Assembly: GCA_028693355.1 (NCBI GenBank)
Contig: JAQUVM010000001.1
Coordinates: 30,061-94,060, forward strand
DNA: 64,000 nt
From: Burkholderiales bacterium
GTDB lineage: Bacteria; Pseudomonadota; Gammaproteobacteria; Burkholderiales; UBA11063
Direction of reading: 5' to 3'
In this document: positions 37,891-47,398 of the stretch, piece after piece
How the letters are laid out: the number at the start of each line of letters is the position of its first letter
Position numbering within the stretch: position 1 is the first letter of the stretch
Translations under genes and position numbers: made by a program
Notes under the pieces: generated by a model
What the model saw: the letters and a program-made list of their open reading frames with translations, nothing else
What the model was told of the DNA's origin: nothing
Database searches by the model: none

Positions 37891-39843
37891 ATGAAAAATA
37901 ATTTACTTTCTCTTTTTATTATGAGTGCCTTTTGCTTAGTTTCTTGCAGTAATAATGGTTCAGCAGCCACACAAATCCAAGGAATTGTTCAATCAGGTGT
38001 GTCTACAGAGAGTAAGCAAGTCCTATCACGGCTAACAGTTAATTTATATGCAATAGGAGAGTCATCAGCACAACTAATAAGCCAAACATCGAGTAATAAT
38101 AGTGGACAGTTTATTTTTAACCTACCAAGTTCGGCTATAGAGAGTATGTTATATATAACAGCGTCTAATGGAGAATCTATCGAGTTAGCGTCTATAATTG
38201 GCAACTATTCATCTTCTAAGGTCGTAGTTAATGAATTAACTACGGTTGCTGCAGCATATTCCATGGCACAATTTTGGCATGGTGATAGTATTTATGGTTC
38301 TCATAAAGCAATTACAGTTGCTAATGGAATGAATTTAAATCTAGTTTCCCCATATGATGGATCTATAAGCACTGTTATCTCGTCGCCACCTAATGCAAAT
38401 CAAACAAATGCTTTACGCTTAATTAATAGTCTAGCTAATGCTGTAGCTAACTGTGTAAGGAATAAATCTACTTGTGATACGTTATTTCAAGCTTCACGTA
38501 CAATTAGCGGTGCATTACCAAATAATACTTTAATGGCATTACAAAATCTGGTTTTAAATCCATCTCAAGGTATCAATGAGATATTTAATTATAGTCACCG
38601 TCAATCAATTTATAGTCCATATTTATACTCGGCACCAGATGCTTGGACTCTAGCATTAAAATTTAATCAAACAGGCAGCTCATCTTGCCCATTTGGTGGA
38701 CCAGGAAATATTACATTTGATGATAATGGAAATGCTTGGATTACTAATAATGTTGTTCAGGGTTCTACCGTCTCATCAAATTGTATTATTGTTTTAAAAC
38801 CAAATGGAATGCCTGCAGATGGTACTAATGGTTCGCCAGCTTCACCTCTATTTGGCGGTGGTATCTTTGGACAAGGTTTTGGAATTACTACTGATTTACA
38901 AGGGCGAGTTTGGTCGGGGAATTTTGGTTGGGGTACTTTATTGCCAACTGGAAGTGTTTCTCTTTTTTCTTCAAACGGAGAAGCTATTTCTGGGGAGAGT
39001 GGATACTCACAGTATATTTATCGAGCACAGGCATTAAGAGCAGATAACAAAGATAATATGTGGATTGCCAGTAATGGAAATCAGCGATTGGTAATTTTCC
39101 CTTCTGGAAATCCTGATCAGGCAATATATGCTACTACTGCTGAATCATACCCTTTTGATATCGAAATTACTCAGGAGGACGATGCTTGGGTTTCATTTAG
39201 CTCGCTTACAGACCCTTCGGTTTTAACTGAGTCATCTGGAGTAGTGAGTAAATATAAATTAGTAAATAAGCAAATACAGCAAATAGCTACAGCTAAGGTT
39301 GGTGGTTATCCATTGGGTATGACACTTGATTCAAGTAACTATTTATGGGTTTCTTCACTCCTAGAGTCTGCCGTTTACCGAGTAAGTCCTGATGGACAGA
39401 ATGTCGAATCTTTTTCTGGCGGAGGCACTATTGGTACTTGGAATGTCACACTTGATGGGGACGAAAATGTTTATGCTGTAAATTTTATGTCTAACCAAAC
39501 TGGGCTTTTTGGTATAGCTAAATTGTGTGGACCTAAAGTTCGTAACTGTCCTCCTGGAGCAACGTTAGGTACTCCAATTTCACCCAATACAGGGTATACG
39601 TTACCAACTGGTGGTGATCAGGTATTATTAGCTGATGGAACTCCATTAAATGGACCTGATGCTCCTGCTGATTATAAGCCACTAATGCGCATGGTTGCTG
39701 CAAAAATAGATATAGCTGGAAATCTTTGGGTAACGAATAACTGGAAACCAAGTTTTATAGTAGACTTAGATAAGGAAAATCCTAATCCTGGTGGTGATGG
39801 AGTAGTAATATTTGTTGGCTTAGCTACGCCTAATCATCAGTGA
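37891..39843 (+). CDS. NHL/SMP-30-like beta-propeller lipoprotein
   Basis: Lipobox CLVSCSNNG; repeats ITFDDNGNAWITNN, TTDLQGRVWSGNF, LDSSNYLWVSS, IDIAGNLWVTNNW. Confidence 0.78.
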   Translation: MKNNLLSLFIMSAFCLVSCSNNGSAATQIQGIVQSGVSTESKQVLSRLTVNLYAIGESSAQLISQTSSNNSGQFIFNLPSSAIESMLYITASNGESIELASIIGNYSSSKVVVNELTTVAAAYSMAQFWHGDSIYGSHKAITVANGMNLNLVSPYDGSISTVISSPPNANQTNALRLINSLANAVANCVRNKSTCDTLFQASRTISGALPNNTLMALQNLVLNPSQGINEIFNYSHRQSIYSPYLYSAPDAWTLALKFNQTGSSSCPFGGPGNITFDDNGNAWITNNVVQGSTVSSNCIIVLKPNGMPADGTNGSPASPLFGGGIFGQGFGITTDLQGRVWSGNFGWGTLLPTGSVSLFSSNGEAISGESGYSQYIYRAQALRADNKDNMWIASNGNQRLVIFPSGNPDQAIYATTAESYPFDIEITQEDDAWVSFSSLTDPSVLTESSGVVSKYKLVNKQIQQIATAKVGGYPLGMTLDSSNYLWVSSLLESAVYRVSPDGQNVESFSGGGTIGTWNVTLDGDENVYAVNFMSNQTGLFGIAKLCGPKVRNCPPGATLGTPISPNTGYTLPTGGDQVLLADGTPLNGPDAPADYKPLMRMVAAKIDIAGNLWVTNNWKPSFIVDLDKENPNPGGDGVVIFVGLATPNHQ

Positions 39844-40012
39844 TTTTATAGCAAACATTGCAGTTATTAGAGTTTTATTCCATATGTACGAAAAATGTTA
39901 AATAGACTTATTTATACTGAGAAGATAAAGGAATAGTTTTTTTAGGAATTAATTTAGTTTTAGATAAACTATGTTATATTATGGATATATCTTGTAATTT
40001 TGGAGAGAAATT

Positions 40013-40588
40013 ATGGCTAATTTTATTAATCTAGCTAATGCAACGGTTGAAGAACTAGCGATTATAGCAGAAGAACAAGCAAAAGCCGCGCACTTAGTAG
40101 CAGACCGTTTAGTTAATCATTTAGATTTATTAAAAGGTGATTTTGCGGGGTTTCCAATTGATCGTTATACTCATTGTTTACAAGCCGCTAGTCGTGCTTA
40201 TAATGATAAACGAGATGCTGAGTATGTAGTTTGTGCTTTATTTCATGATATGGGTGATATGCTTGCTCCGTATAATCATGGAGAATTTATTGCTGAAGTA
40301 CTTCGTCCATATATTAGCGAGCAAAATCATTGGATTTTGGCTCATCATGGGGAGTTTCAAGGTTATTATTTTTGGGGTAAAATTGGTTTAAACAAAGATA
40401 AACGTAATGAATATGACGGAAACCCATATTTTGAGGCTACAGTTGAATTTTGTGAGAAATATGATTGTCCTTCATTTGATCCAAAGTATCCTACATTGTC
40501 AATTGATGTATTTATTCCATTAATAAAAGAGGTTGTGGGAAATTTAAAAGTGCCTAATGCATATGCTGATATCTTTAATAAAGGGTAG
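40013..40588 (+). CDS. HD domain phosphohydrolase
   Basis: DRYTHCLQAASRAYNDKRDAEYVVCALFHDMGDMLAPYNHGEF; H...HD...D. Confidence 0.83.
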   Translation: MANFINLANATVEELAIIAEEQAKAAHLVADRLVNHLDLLKGDFAGFPIDRYTHCLQAASRAYNDKRDAEYVVCALFHDMGDMLAPYNHGEFIAEVLRPYISEQNHWILAHHGEFQGYYFWGKIGLNKDKRNEYDGNPYFEATVEFCEKYDCPSFDPKYPTLSIDVFIPLIKEVVGNLKVPNAYADIFNKG

Positions 40589-40779
40589 CAATTTTAAATT
40601 GTATATAAGCAGTATTTTTAGAGCATTTCTCAATTTATTATAATTAATAAATGTAAGTGATGCAAATTAATTTTGTTATTTATAGTGTATGAAAATGATT
40701 ACTATCAACAAAATTGTCGATTGAGGTATTATTGTAGAGATATTATAATCATATATGTAAAATTACTTATGGAGAATAT

Positions 40780-42243
40780 GTGATTATGATAAAAAGTAGT
40801 AAATCATTGAGAGTTTCTTTTGCTGCCTCATTATTGGGACTTACTTGTGCAAATTACGCAAGTGCAAACAATTCATCAACAAATATTTATGGAAACTTGA
40901 ATAGTTATAATTTAGCAAAAAATTATACTTTACCAGAAATCACGAATGCAGAATATGCTGCAATATGTTCTGGTATTGATAAAGCCTCAATTCAGTGCCA
41001 AAATAATTTAGCTAATTTACAAAAATCAGCAGGGTTTGATATCCGTACTATTGAAAGTAATAGTGCGGGAGTGAAAAGTGTATTAGCTTATAATATAACT
41101 TATAACACTCCAAACTATATTCCTGATGGCAGTTTGAAATATCAATCAAGAGATGTTTCAGGAACTGTCTTTATACCAAATGGTATTTCCGCAGATAAAA
41201 TCAAAGGTGTAATTTTATATTACCATCCAACTATGTATAATTATAATGATTATAGCCCTTCTGCAAATATTGTTACGGGTGCGTCATATCCAGCAATGTA
41301 TGCTTCTCAAGGTTTTATTGTAGTTTTAGCTGATTTACCAGGTTTTGGTATAGATAATACCGAAATGCATCCATATATTTTTCCTAAAATAAATGTGACA
41401 GCTGGAGTTAATATGTTAAAAGCAACTAATACATTACTAGAGCAAATTGGCATGAAAAGGACAAGTAAATACCCTCTAATTTTGAACGGTTTTTCAGAAG
41501 GTGGAATGCTAGCCCAGATGGCTTCATCTATGATTCAAACTAATCAAGTTTCACTTGACGATACCAATACAAAATTATCATTAACAGTACCAATGGCTGG
41601 GGCATTTGATCTAACAAAAACCCAGATTGCTATGGCATATAGTAATATCACAGCACCTAAAAATAATGATTTTCGTGTTCAAAGTCAATCTACTACTGCA
41701 TTAGCTAAAGTTGGATTAATTGCATATACAGTTAATTCATATAATTATTATACTAATACCAAATGTAATAGTATTTTGATTGATAAGATGTGTAATTTTT
41801 CTATACCTGGAATATCAGCAAAAAATATTTCTGAAATATTTGAATCTGTTGATATAGCTGATACGATGACTATTCAGGCAAAATTATATGAAAATGCTTT
41901 AAATGTTAGTGATTATGGATTAGATAATAATTCAATCAGTAATATAATGCAAAAAAACTTACCATCAGATTATAGAGTCGCAATTGATGAAATTACTTTA
42001 TTTGATTGGAAGACCAAAACACCTATTGAATATATTCATTTAAAAAATGACTCATTAGTAACTCCGCTAAATTCAATTTTAGCTGCAAAAAAGGTACGTG
42101 CAAAATCAGCAAAAGGCTTGGTGAATAGAACTGAAATTAATAATGATAATTATGTAGAAGGCATTGATAAAGCTGGAATTGATCATAATAATCCAATTAT
42201 GTATGCGTTTGCCTTGGGTATATTTAATAAATATTTTAAATAA
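40780..42243 (+). CDS. Secreted alpha/beta hydrolase (esterase/lipase-like)
   Basis: VILYYHPTM, VVLADLPGFG, LILNGFSEGGMLAQMAS (GxSxG), C-terminal His region. Confidence 0.78.
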   Translation: MIMIKSSKSLRVSFAASLLGLTCANYASANNSSTNIYGNLNSYNLAKNYTLPEITNAEYAAICSGIDKASIQCQNNLANLQKSAGFDIRTIESNSAGVKSVLAYNITYNTPNYIPDGSLKYQSRDVSGTVFIPNGISADKIKGVILYYHPTMYNYNDYSPSANIVTGASYPAMYASQGFIVVLADLPGFGIDNTEMHPYIFPKINVTAGVNMLKATNTLLEQIGMKRTSKYPLILNGFSEGGMLAQMASSMIQTNQVSLDDTNTKLSLTVPMAGAFDLTKTQIAMAYSNITAPKNNDFRVQSQSTTALAKVGLIAYTVNSYNYYTNTKCNSILIDKMCNFSIPGISAKNISEIFESVDIADTMTIQAKLYENALNVSDYGLDNNSISNIMQKNLPSDYRVAIDEITLFDWKTKTPIEYIHLKNDSLVTPLNSILAAKKVRAKSAKGLVNRTEINNDNYVEGIDKAGIDHNNPIMYAFALGIFNKYFK

Positions 42244-42263
42244 ATTTTCAGTAGTTTATCGGT

Positions 42264-42314
42264 GGATCTAGAACAAACATGGTGGTACTTAAACGAGCCA
42301 TACGTTCTAGATCC
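42264..42314. repeat. Structured inverted repeat between convergent genes
   Basis: GGATCTAGAAC ... GTTCTAGATCC, 11-bp stem with nested ATGG/CCAT. Confidence 0.7.
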
Positions 42315-42335
42315 GAAAAATATTAAATATACTTA

Positions 42336-43352
42336 TTAATATTGAAATGCTATGCCAGTTGTAGTTGGTATATTATTTAATACTATTCTTTTACATGAGT
42401 CAGTATTTATATTATTATTTTCAACTAAGCATTGAGTATATCCTGCTCCTCCTACTGAGAAATTAACAAAATATGCATAATTCCCAGCAAATGCAATATT
42501 GTGTGGATCATTTGTTAGCGGTAGTGATGTTGTTATACAAGAATTATTATCGATGCCACTTGAGTTTAAGTTACATCTTGTATAACTACCATAATCTGTA
42601 GAATCTGGATCATCGTTGTTTTTATGGGTTAGATTACTGATAAATAAATAATTATTGTAAATAGCTAACCCACTTGCATCATATACGCTCGTTCCATTTG
42701 GTTGAGCATCAAAACATGAGTCAGCATTTATGCCTAATGAATTGACATTACACTGAGTAACACCGTTATTTTCAAAAGAGTTTGTGAAGAATGCTAAATT
42801 CTGATATGTAATTACACCCATTGGATTTACTAATCCGCTTTCGCCATCGTTGCCTATGGTTAAACAAGTCTCTGATTCAATGCCATTCTTATTAACTTTA
42901 CATTGTGTATACGCACCATATCCAATACCATATGGATCAGCATAGTCTGTCATATATGCATATCCATTACTAATAGTAATTGAGCTAGGGTTTAATAATG
43001 CTCCAGGATCATTTGGAGAAACCCCAAAACATGAGTCAGATTCAATACCGCTTGAATTTATGTTACATTGAGTATAACTGTTACCATCGTTATTTAATAT
43101 ATATGCAATATTATTGCTTATAGCTATTGCAACAGGCCAATTTAGGTCTGCATTTTGTGGTGTAACTAATGTACATGTACTAGATTCAATACCATTTGAA
43201 TTTACATTGCATTGTAAATAGCCATTGTTGTCTGGCGCTATAATGTAAGCATATTTTGGCATGGTGGGTGTATTATTTGTATTACTGCCACCGTTACAAC
43301 TAGAAGCTAAAAATGGTATTGCTGCACATAATGTGATTAGAATTTTTCTCAT
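42336..43352 (-). CDS. Lipoprotein with six Cys-paired repeats (propeller-like)
   Basis: Lipobox LASSCNGGSN; repeats LQCNVNSNGIESSTC, TQCNINSSGIESDSC, TQCKVNKNGIESETC, TQCNVNSLGINADSC, TRCNLNSSGIDNNSC, TQCLVENNNINTDSC. Confidence 0.8.
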   Translation of the reverse strand: MRKILITLCAAIPFLASSCNGGSNTNNTPTMPKYAYIIAPDNNGYLQCNVNSNGIESSTCTLVTPQNADLNWPVAIAISNNIAYILNNDGNSYTQCNINSSGIESDSCFGVSPNDPGALLNPSSITISNGYAYMTDYADPYGIGYGAYTQCKVNKNGIESETCLTIGNDGESGLVNPMGVITYQNLAFFTNSFENNGVTQCNVNSLGINADSCFDAQPNGTSVYDASGLAIYNNYLFISNLTHKNNDDPDSTDYGSYTRCNLNSSGIDNNSCITTSLPLTNDPHNIAFAGNYAYFVNFSVGGAGYTQCLVENNNINTDSCKRIVLNNIPTTTGIAFQY

Positions 43353-43436
43353 ATGTTTAATATCTTTCAATAATATATTTTTATGTTGAATTAATAGCAT
43401 GCTGTAAGAAAACATTATGCTATTAGATTATGGTGT

Positions 43437-44564
43437 TTATTGAGGTTGAGTTTGGTTAATATTAGCTGCTAACCAATTAGCTATACCATTACTAAAATAT
43501 ATTTTATATGCAAGAGCATTATAACCATATGTTTTTATAATCATATATTTACCATTAGGAGATAATGATGCTTCATCTATAGTTTGCTGTAAACCTAGTT
43601 TCTCAATGATGGCATGTACGCTATATATTTGATTGGTTTGTGGTATAAAAACATATTCTCTTATATCGTTATCGCCCCTGCGATCTTCAACAATAGTAAC
43701 ACCTTCATCAGTAACTATAGTATTTTCTCTTATAAAAAATCCAACTGGTAAATTAATGTTAGCCATGTCCTGTGTTTGAGGATTTACTGAAAATAATTGA
43801 TTATTATCATCATCACCTATTGTATATTGACCATAGATATAATTGCTATTTGAAGATATTGCTACTAATCCACCAGATAGCTCACTTTTATCAAAATTAT
43901 TTATTTCTGAACATTGGTTTTCATGGCAAATAATTGGATAAAAATTTCCATCATCCATAGTAACGCCGACTGATGTTCCATTATTGCTTACACTATATAA
44001 TAATGATTGTTCATTATTAACAATGTTGTTATCTATAATAGTTTTTTCATTTGTTGAGACATTTAGAATTCCTGAAGCAAAATTCTCGCCATTGTTAAAT
44101 GTTATATATATTCCATTTGCTGATAACGAACTAAATGTACCACCAAGAGGGTGTCCAATATTATTCATAACATATCCACCGAATCTATTGCTATGAAAAT
44201 CTGTATATCCTGCAGTTACTATATTATCTGATATTGCAGAGCTGTAAAAGTTATCTATTCCTTCTATTGGATTTGGTAATGTTACAAAATTGGATTTCTG
44301 TTGCCCCCATATATATCCGTGATGTACACAATTATTACCAGATGGAACAAAACCTGTTACTATTCCATTGCTATTGATAGCTGTTGGGTTGCTAACAAGG
44401 TCATCACTATTATTAAAACATTCTTGTATATTGTCTGTATTCATTTGATCTAAGGTTAATGCAGATACAGTAGCGGTATTATTAGAGATGGTTGAATTAC
44501 CATTATTACAACCTGAAGTTAAAAATGGTATTGCTGCACATAATGTGATTAGAATTTTTCTCAT
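43437..44564 (-). CDS. Lipoprotein of unknown function
   Basis: Lipobox LTSGCNNGNS; signal-peptide DNA near-identical to the neighbouring lipoprotein. Confidence 0.75.
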   Translation of the reverse strand: MRKILITLCAAIPFLTSGCNNGNSTISNNTATVSALTLDQMNTDNIQECFNNSDDLVSNPTAINSNGIVTGFVPSGNNCVHHGYIWGQQKSNFVTLPNPIEGIDNFYSSAISDNIVTAGYTDFHSNRFGGYVMNNIGHPLGGTFSSLSANGIYITFNNGENFASGILNVSTNEKTIIDNNIVNNEQSLLYSVSNNGTSVGVTMDDGNFYPIICHENQCSEINNFDKSELSGGLVAISSNSNYIYGQYTIGDDDNNQLFSVNPQTQDMANINLPVGFFIRENTIVTDEGVTIVEDRRGDNDIREYVFIPQTNQIYSVHAIIEKLGLQQTIDEASLSPNGKYMIIKTYGYNALAYKIYFSNGIANWLAANINQTQPQ

Positions 44565-44592
44565 GAGATTACCTTTTAGAATAATTAAATTT

Positions 44593-44607
44593 CCCCCACC
44601 CCCCCCC
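44593..44607 (-). repeat. Poly-G/C tract (5 + 9) upstream of minus-strand lipoprotein
   Basis: + strand CCCCCACCCCCCCCC, 29 bp upstream of the ATG at 44564. Confidence 0.9.
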
Positions 44608-44824
44608 AGAAAAAAGATTGTAATTTTATTTATAATCTTTTATGCGTAAAATAGTGTATTGCATGATTGTAATGTATTTAATTTGGTTTGAGATTATTTA
44701 TACACTTTTAAAAATATATTTAATATTTTGATGTATATTATGTGAGTAATTAATAAATACAATCAATATATTGCGTATAGTGTATATTTTTGCAACATCT
44801 ATCTTGTGTGTCTATTTTATGCTG

Positions 44825-44857
44825 TAATTATTTAATTAATTATAAATTAAATAATTA
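44825..44857. repeat. Perfect 13-bp inverted repeat
   Basis: TAATTATTTAATT-AATTATA-AATTAAATAATTA (arms 44825-44837 / 44845-44857). Confidence 0.75.
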
Positions 44858-44973
44858 GTCACTATTAAGTTAAAATGATGACCTTAATTAGATAATTGAA
44901 CGTTGCGATATATATGAATTAGAGTAAGTATTAACCAAACATATCATGCTTATGATTGATGCAGAAGTCATTT
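44842..44973 (+). repeat. Decayed duplicate of metH upstream/5' coding region (left flank of polysaccharide cluster)
   Basis: TATTAAGTTAAAATGATGACCTTAATTAGATAATTGAACGTTGC...GAATTAGAGTAAGTATTAACCAAACATATCATGCTTATG matches 57529-57677. Confidence 0.85.
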
Positions 44974-45169
44974 ATTTATCTATAAGTTGACTTATCTAGG
45001 TTTAGTTGATGAGAAATAAAGTCATAATCCAGAGTATTTATTAATTATTTTGCGGATATTATAGCTATTGACTTGATACTTGGTATGTAAAAGTTGAATA
45101 TTATAGCAATATGTAATTATTTGGATCAAAATGTTATGGGTGTTTTTACTCTGGGATGGAGCATATTAA

Positions 45170-46423
45170 TTGGAAAATAAATTTAACTTATATTATGTCA
45201 AATTAATTAGTTATTTGTTAACGTTGTTTCCTTTGCTTGTATTTTTTACACAGCAGGATTTAACGGATTATACACTTGGCATATTAGCTCTAGCTTTTAT
45301 TGTTGAGTTTGTGGTTGATAAGAAAAATAAAATAGAAGTATTAGCTCGACAGCATTATATTTTTTTTGGAATTACAGTTGGTTTCTTTGCTTGGCATATG
45401 CTCTCAGTTGTGATACATGGTAAAGGGAATTGGTATCATGGATATTATTTTCGGTTGTTATTGATAGTCCCGCTATTTTATTTATTAGCAAAAAGACAGT
45501 TAATGCTTGAGAATATTAACAAATCCTTAATCTTAACGGTTATTTTTAGTTTTCTGGTTGGCATTTATCAACATTTTATTCTAAAATATCCTCGTGCCGG
45601 TGTTCCATTTGTATTAAATCAGGGTTACTATCCCATTAATTGGGGAGATACCATACTCTTAATTAGTGTTTACCTTGGCGCTTATGCTGCTCTTTATAAG
45701 CCGCGACAGCCAAATTTCTATTGGTTAGGTGTAATTCTTGGTATTACTTGCCTATTCTTAAGCGGAAGTAGAGGGGGCTTAATTGGATTGCCATTTATCG
45801 GTTTAATCTGCCTGTTCCAAAGTAATGCGACATTGTCACGTAAATTCACACTTATAATTATTGCCGTGCTTAGCTGTTGTTTGGCATTATTTATCGCTTA
45901 TAAATTTAATCTATTTAGGATTGCTGATGCATATAATGACTTATATACGTGTTATTATCAGCATCAATGTTTAAGCTATAGCAATGGTGGTGATAATTCA
46001 TTAGGTCTACGCTTTGAAATGTGGTATAACGCTTGGGCACTTTTTAAACAAAGCCCAATGACTGGTTCAGGTATTGGCGGTTACACGCAAGCAATAATTG
46101 ATCTTGCTAATCAAGGCAAGATTAGTAATTATTTCGCAACACGTTATAATGAAGAACCACACAATGAAATATTACGTATGTTAGCAATGCTTGGAGTTCC
46201 AGGTATTATTCTCTATATACTTATTTTGGGTTACCCAATTTTCATGGTGAATAAAAATAAGGAAGTTTTATTGTTGATGAGTTCTGTTATGGTTCTGTTT
46301 TTTTGCGAGAGCTTGTCACAGGCAGTTATGGTAGCACCAATTCCTTGTGATCTGTTGATATATCTGATTGCAGTTGTCTTTTATATTGCTGTTGTTAAGA
46401 AGAGTAGCATGATGGTGAAATAA
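45170..46423 (+). CDS. waaL: O-antigen ligase family protein
   Basis: Multi-TM; ITCLFLSGSRGGLIGLPFI, MTGSGIGGYTQAI, EEPHNEILRMLAMLGVPGIILY. Confidence 0.88.
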   Translation: MENKFNLYYVKLISYLLTLFPLLVFFTQQDLTDYTLGILALAFIVEFVVDKKNKIEVLARQHYIFFGITVGFFAWHMLSVVIHGKGNWYHGYYFRLLLIVPLFYLLAKRQLMLENINKSLILTVIFSFLVGIYQHFILKYPRAGVPFVLNQGYYPINWGDTILLISVYLGAYAALYKPRQPNFYWLGVILGITCLFLSGSRGGLIGLPFIGLICLFQSNATLSRKFTLIIIAVLSCCLALFIAYKFNLFRIADAYNDLYTCYYQHQCLSYSNGGDNSLGLRFEMWYNAWALFKQSPMTGSGIGGYTQAIIDLANQGKISNYFATRYNEEPHNEILRMLAMLGVPGIILYILILGYPIFMVNKNKEVLLLMSSVMVLFFCESLSQAVMVAPIPCDLLIYLIAVVFYIAVVKKSSMMVK

Positions 46424-46536
46424 TTACCTGATAGATTAAATATTTGGTTAAAATTTAATATGAATCATGTGTACTAATTAATGTTATAAAATATAGGTAT
46501 TAAAATAAGAATCTTTTTTTAAGTGTAAATAATAAT

Positions 46537-47331
46537 ATGAAATTAGCTATTTTGGCATTAAAAAATCGCCGAATGTTACTGAGTTTAGTTAAATCTGATT
46601 TTAAGAACCGCTACTTAGGAAATCATTTAGGGATAGTGTGGGCATTCATTCAACCATTAGTCATGGTTTCAGTGTATTGGTTTGTATTTACTAAAGGGTT
46701 TCGTACTTCTGCTGTGTCAGATGCGCCATTTTTGTTATGGTTATTATCTGGAATGGTTCCATGGTTTTTGTTGAATGATGCTATTATTAGCTCTAGTAAT
46801 GCAATCACGAGTCAGAGTTATTTGGTCAAGAAAATTGTTTTTGAAGTTAAGTTATTGCCGATTGTAAAAATTGGTTCAGCAATGATAGTCAACCTTGCTT
46901 TTTGGTTATTATTGCTTATAGTAGCTTTCCTCTATGGATACTATCCTTCTTTATGGTGGATTCAGCTTATTTATTATATGTTTTGCATTTTTGCTATCAG
47001 TTTAAGTTTGGGTCTTTTGTTTTCCGCTATTATGCCATTTTGGCCTGATATAGGGCAGATTATTAATGTGGCTTTTCATGTGCTATTTTGGGCAACTCCA
47101 ATAATGTGGAATAAAGAAATGGTATTATCTCATCCACAATTACAGTATATTGTTAAGTTAAATCCGTTTGCCTATATAGTGGATGGGTTTCGTGATACTG
47201 TGGTTTCTCAGGTACCATTTTGGCAACACTATAATCAGATGGTTTATTTTTGGTGTTTTGTTCTAGCTGTATATTGGTTAGGAAATAGAGCGTTTAATAA
47301 ACTTAGACCTCATTTTGCTGATGTATTGTGA
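46537..47331 (+). CDS. wzm: Polysaccharide ABC exporter permease
   Basis: VKSDFKNRYLGNHLGIVWAFIQPLVMVSVYWFVF...LNPFAYIVDGFRDTV. Confidence 0.93.
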   Translation: MKLAILALKNRRMLLSLVKSDFKNRYLGNHLGIVWAFIQPLVMVSVYWFVFTKGFRTSAVSDAPFLLWLLSGMVPWFLLNDAIISSSNAITSQSYLVKKIVFEVKLLPIVKIGSAMIVNLAFWLLLLIVAFLYGYYPSLWWIQLIYYMFCIFAISLSLGLLFSAIMPFWPDIGQIINVAFHVLFWATPIMWNKEMVLSHPQLQYIVKLNPFAYIVDGFRDTVVSQVPFWQHYNQMVYFWCFVLAVYWLGNRAFNKLRPHFADVL

Positions 47332-47398
47332 TAATTAATAACCAAAATTTAATTGAACATATTGCTAGAGTTGGTAAGGTTTTTTATAAAAGATAATT

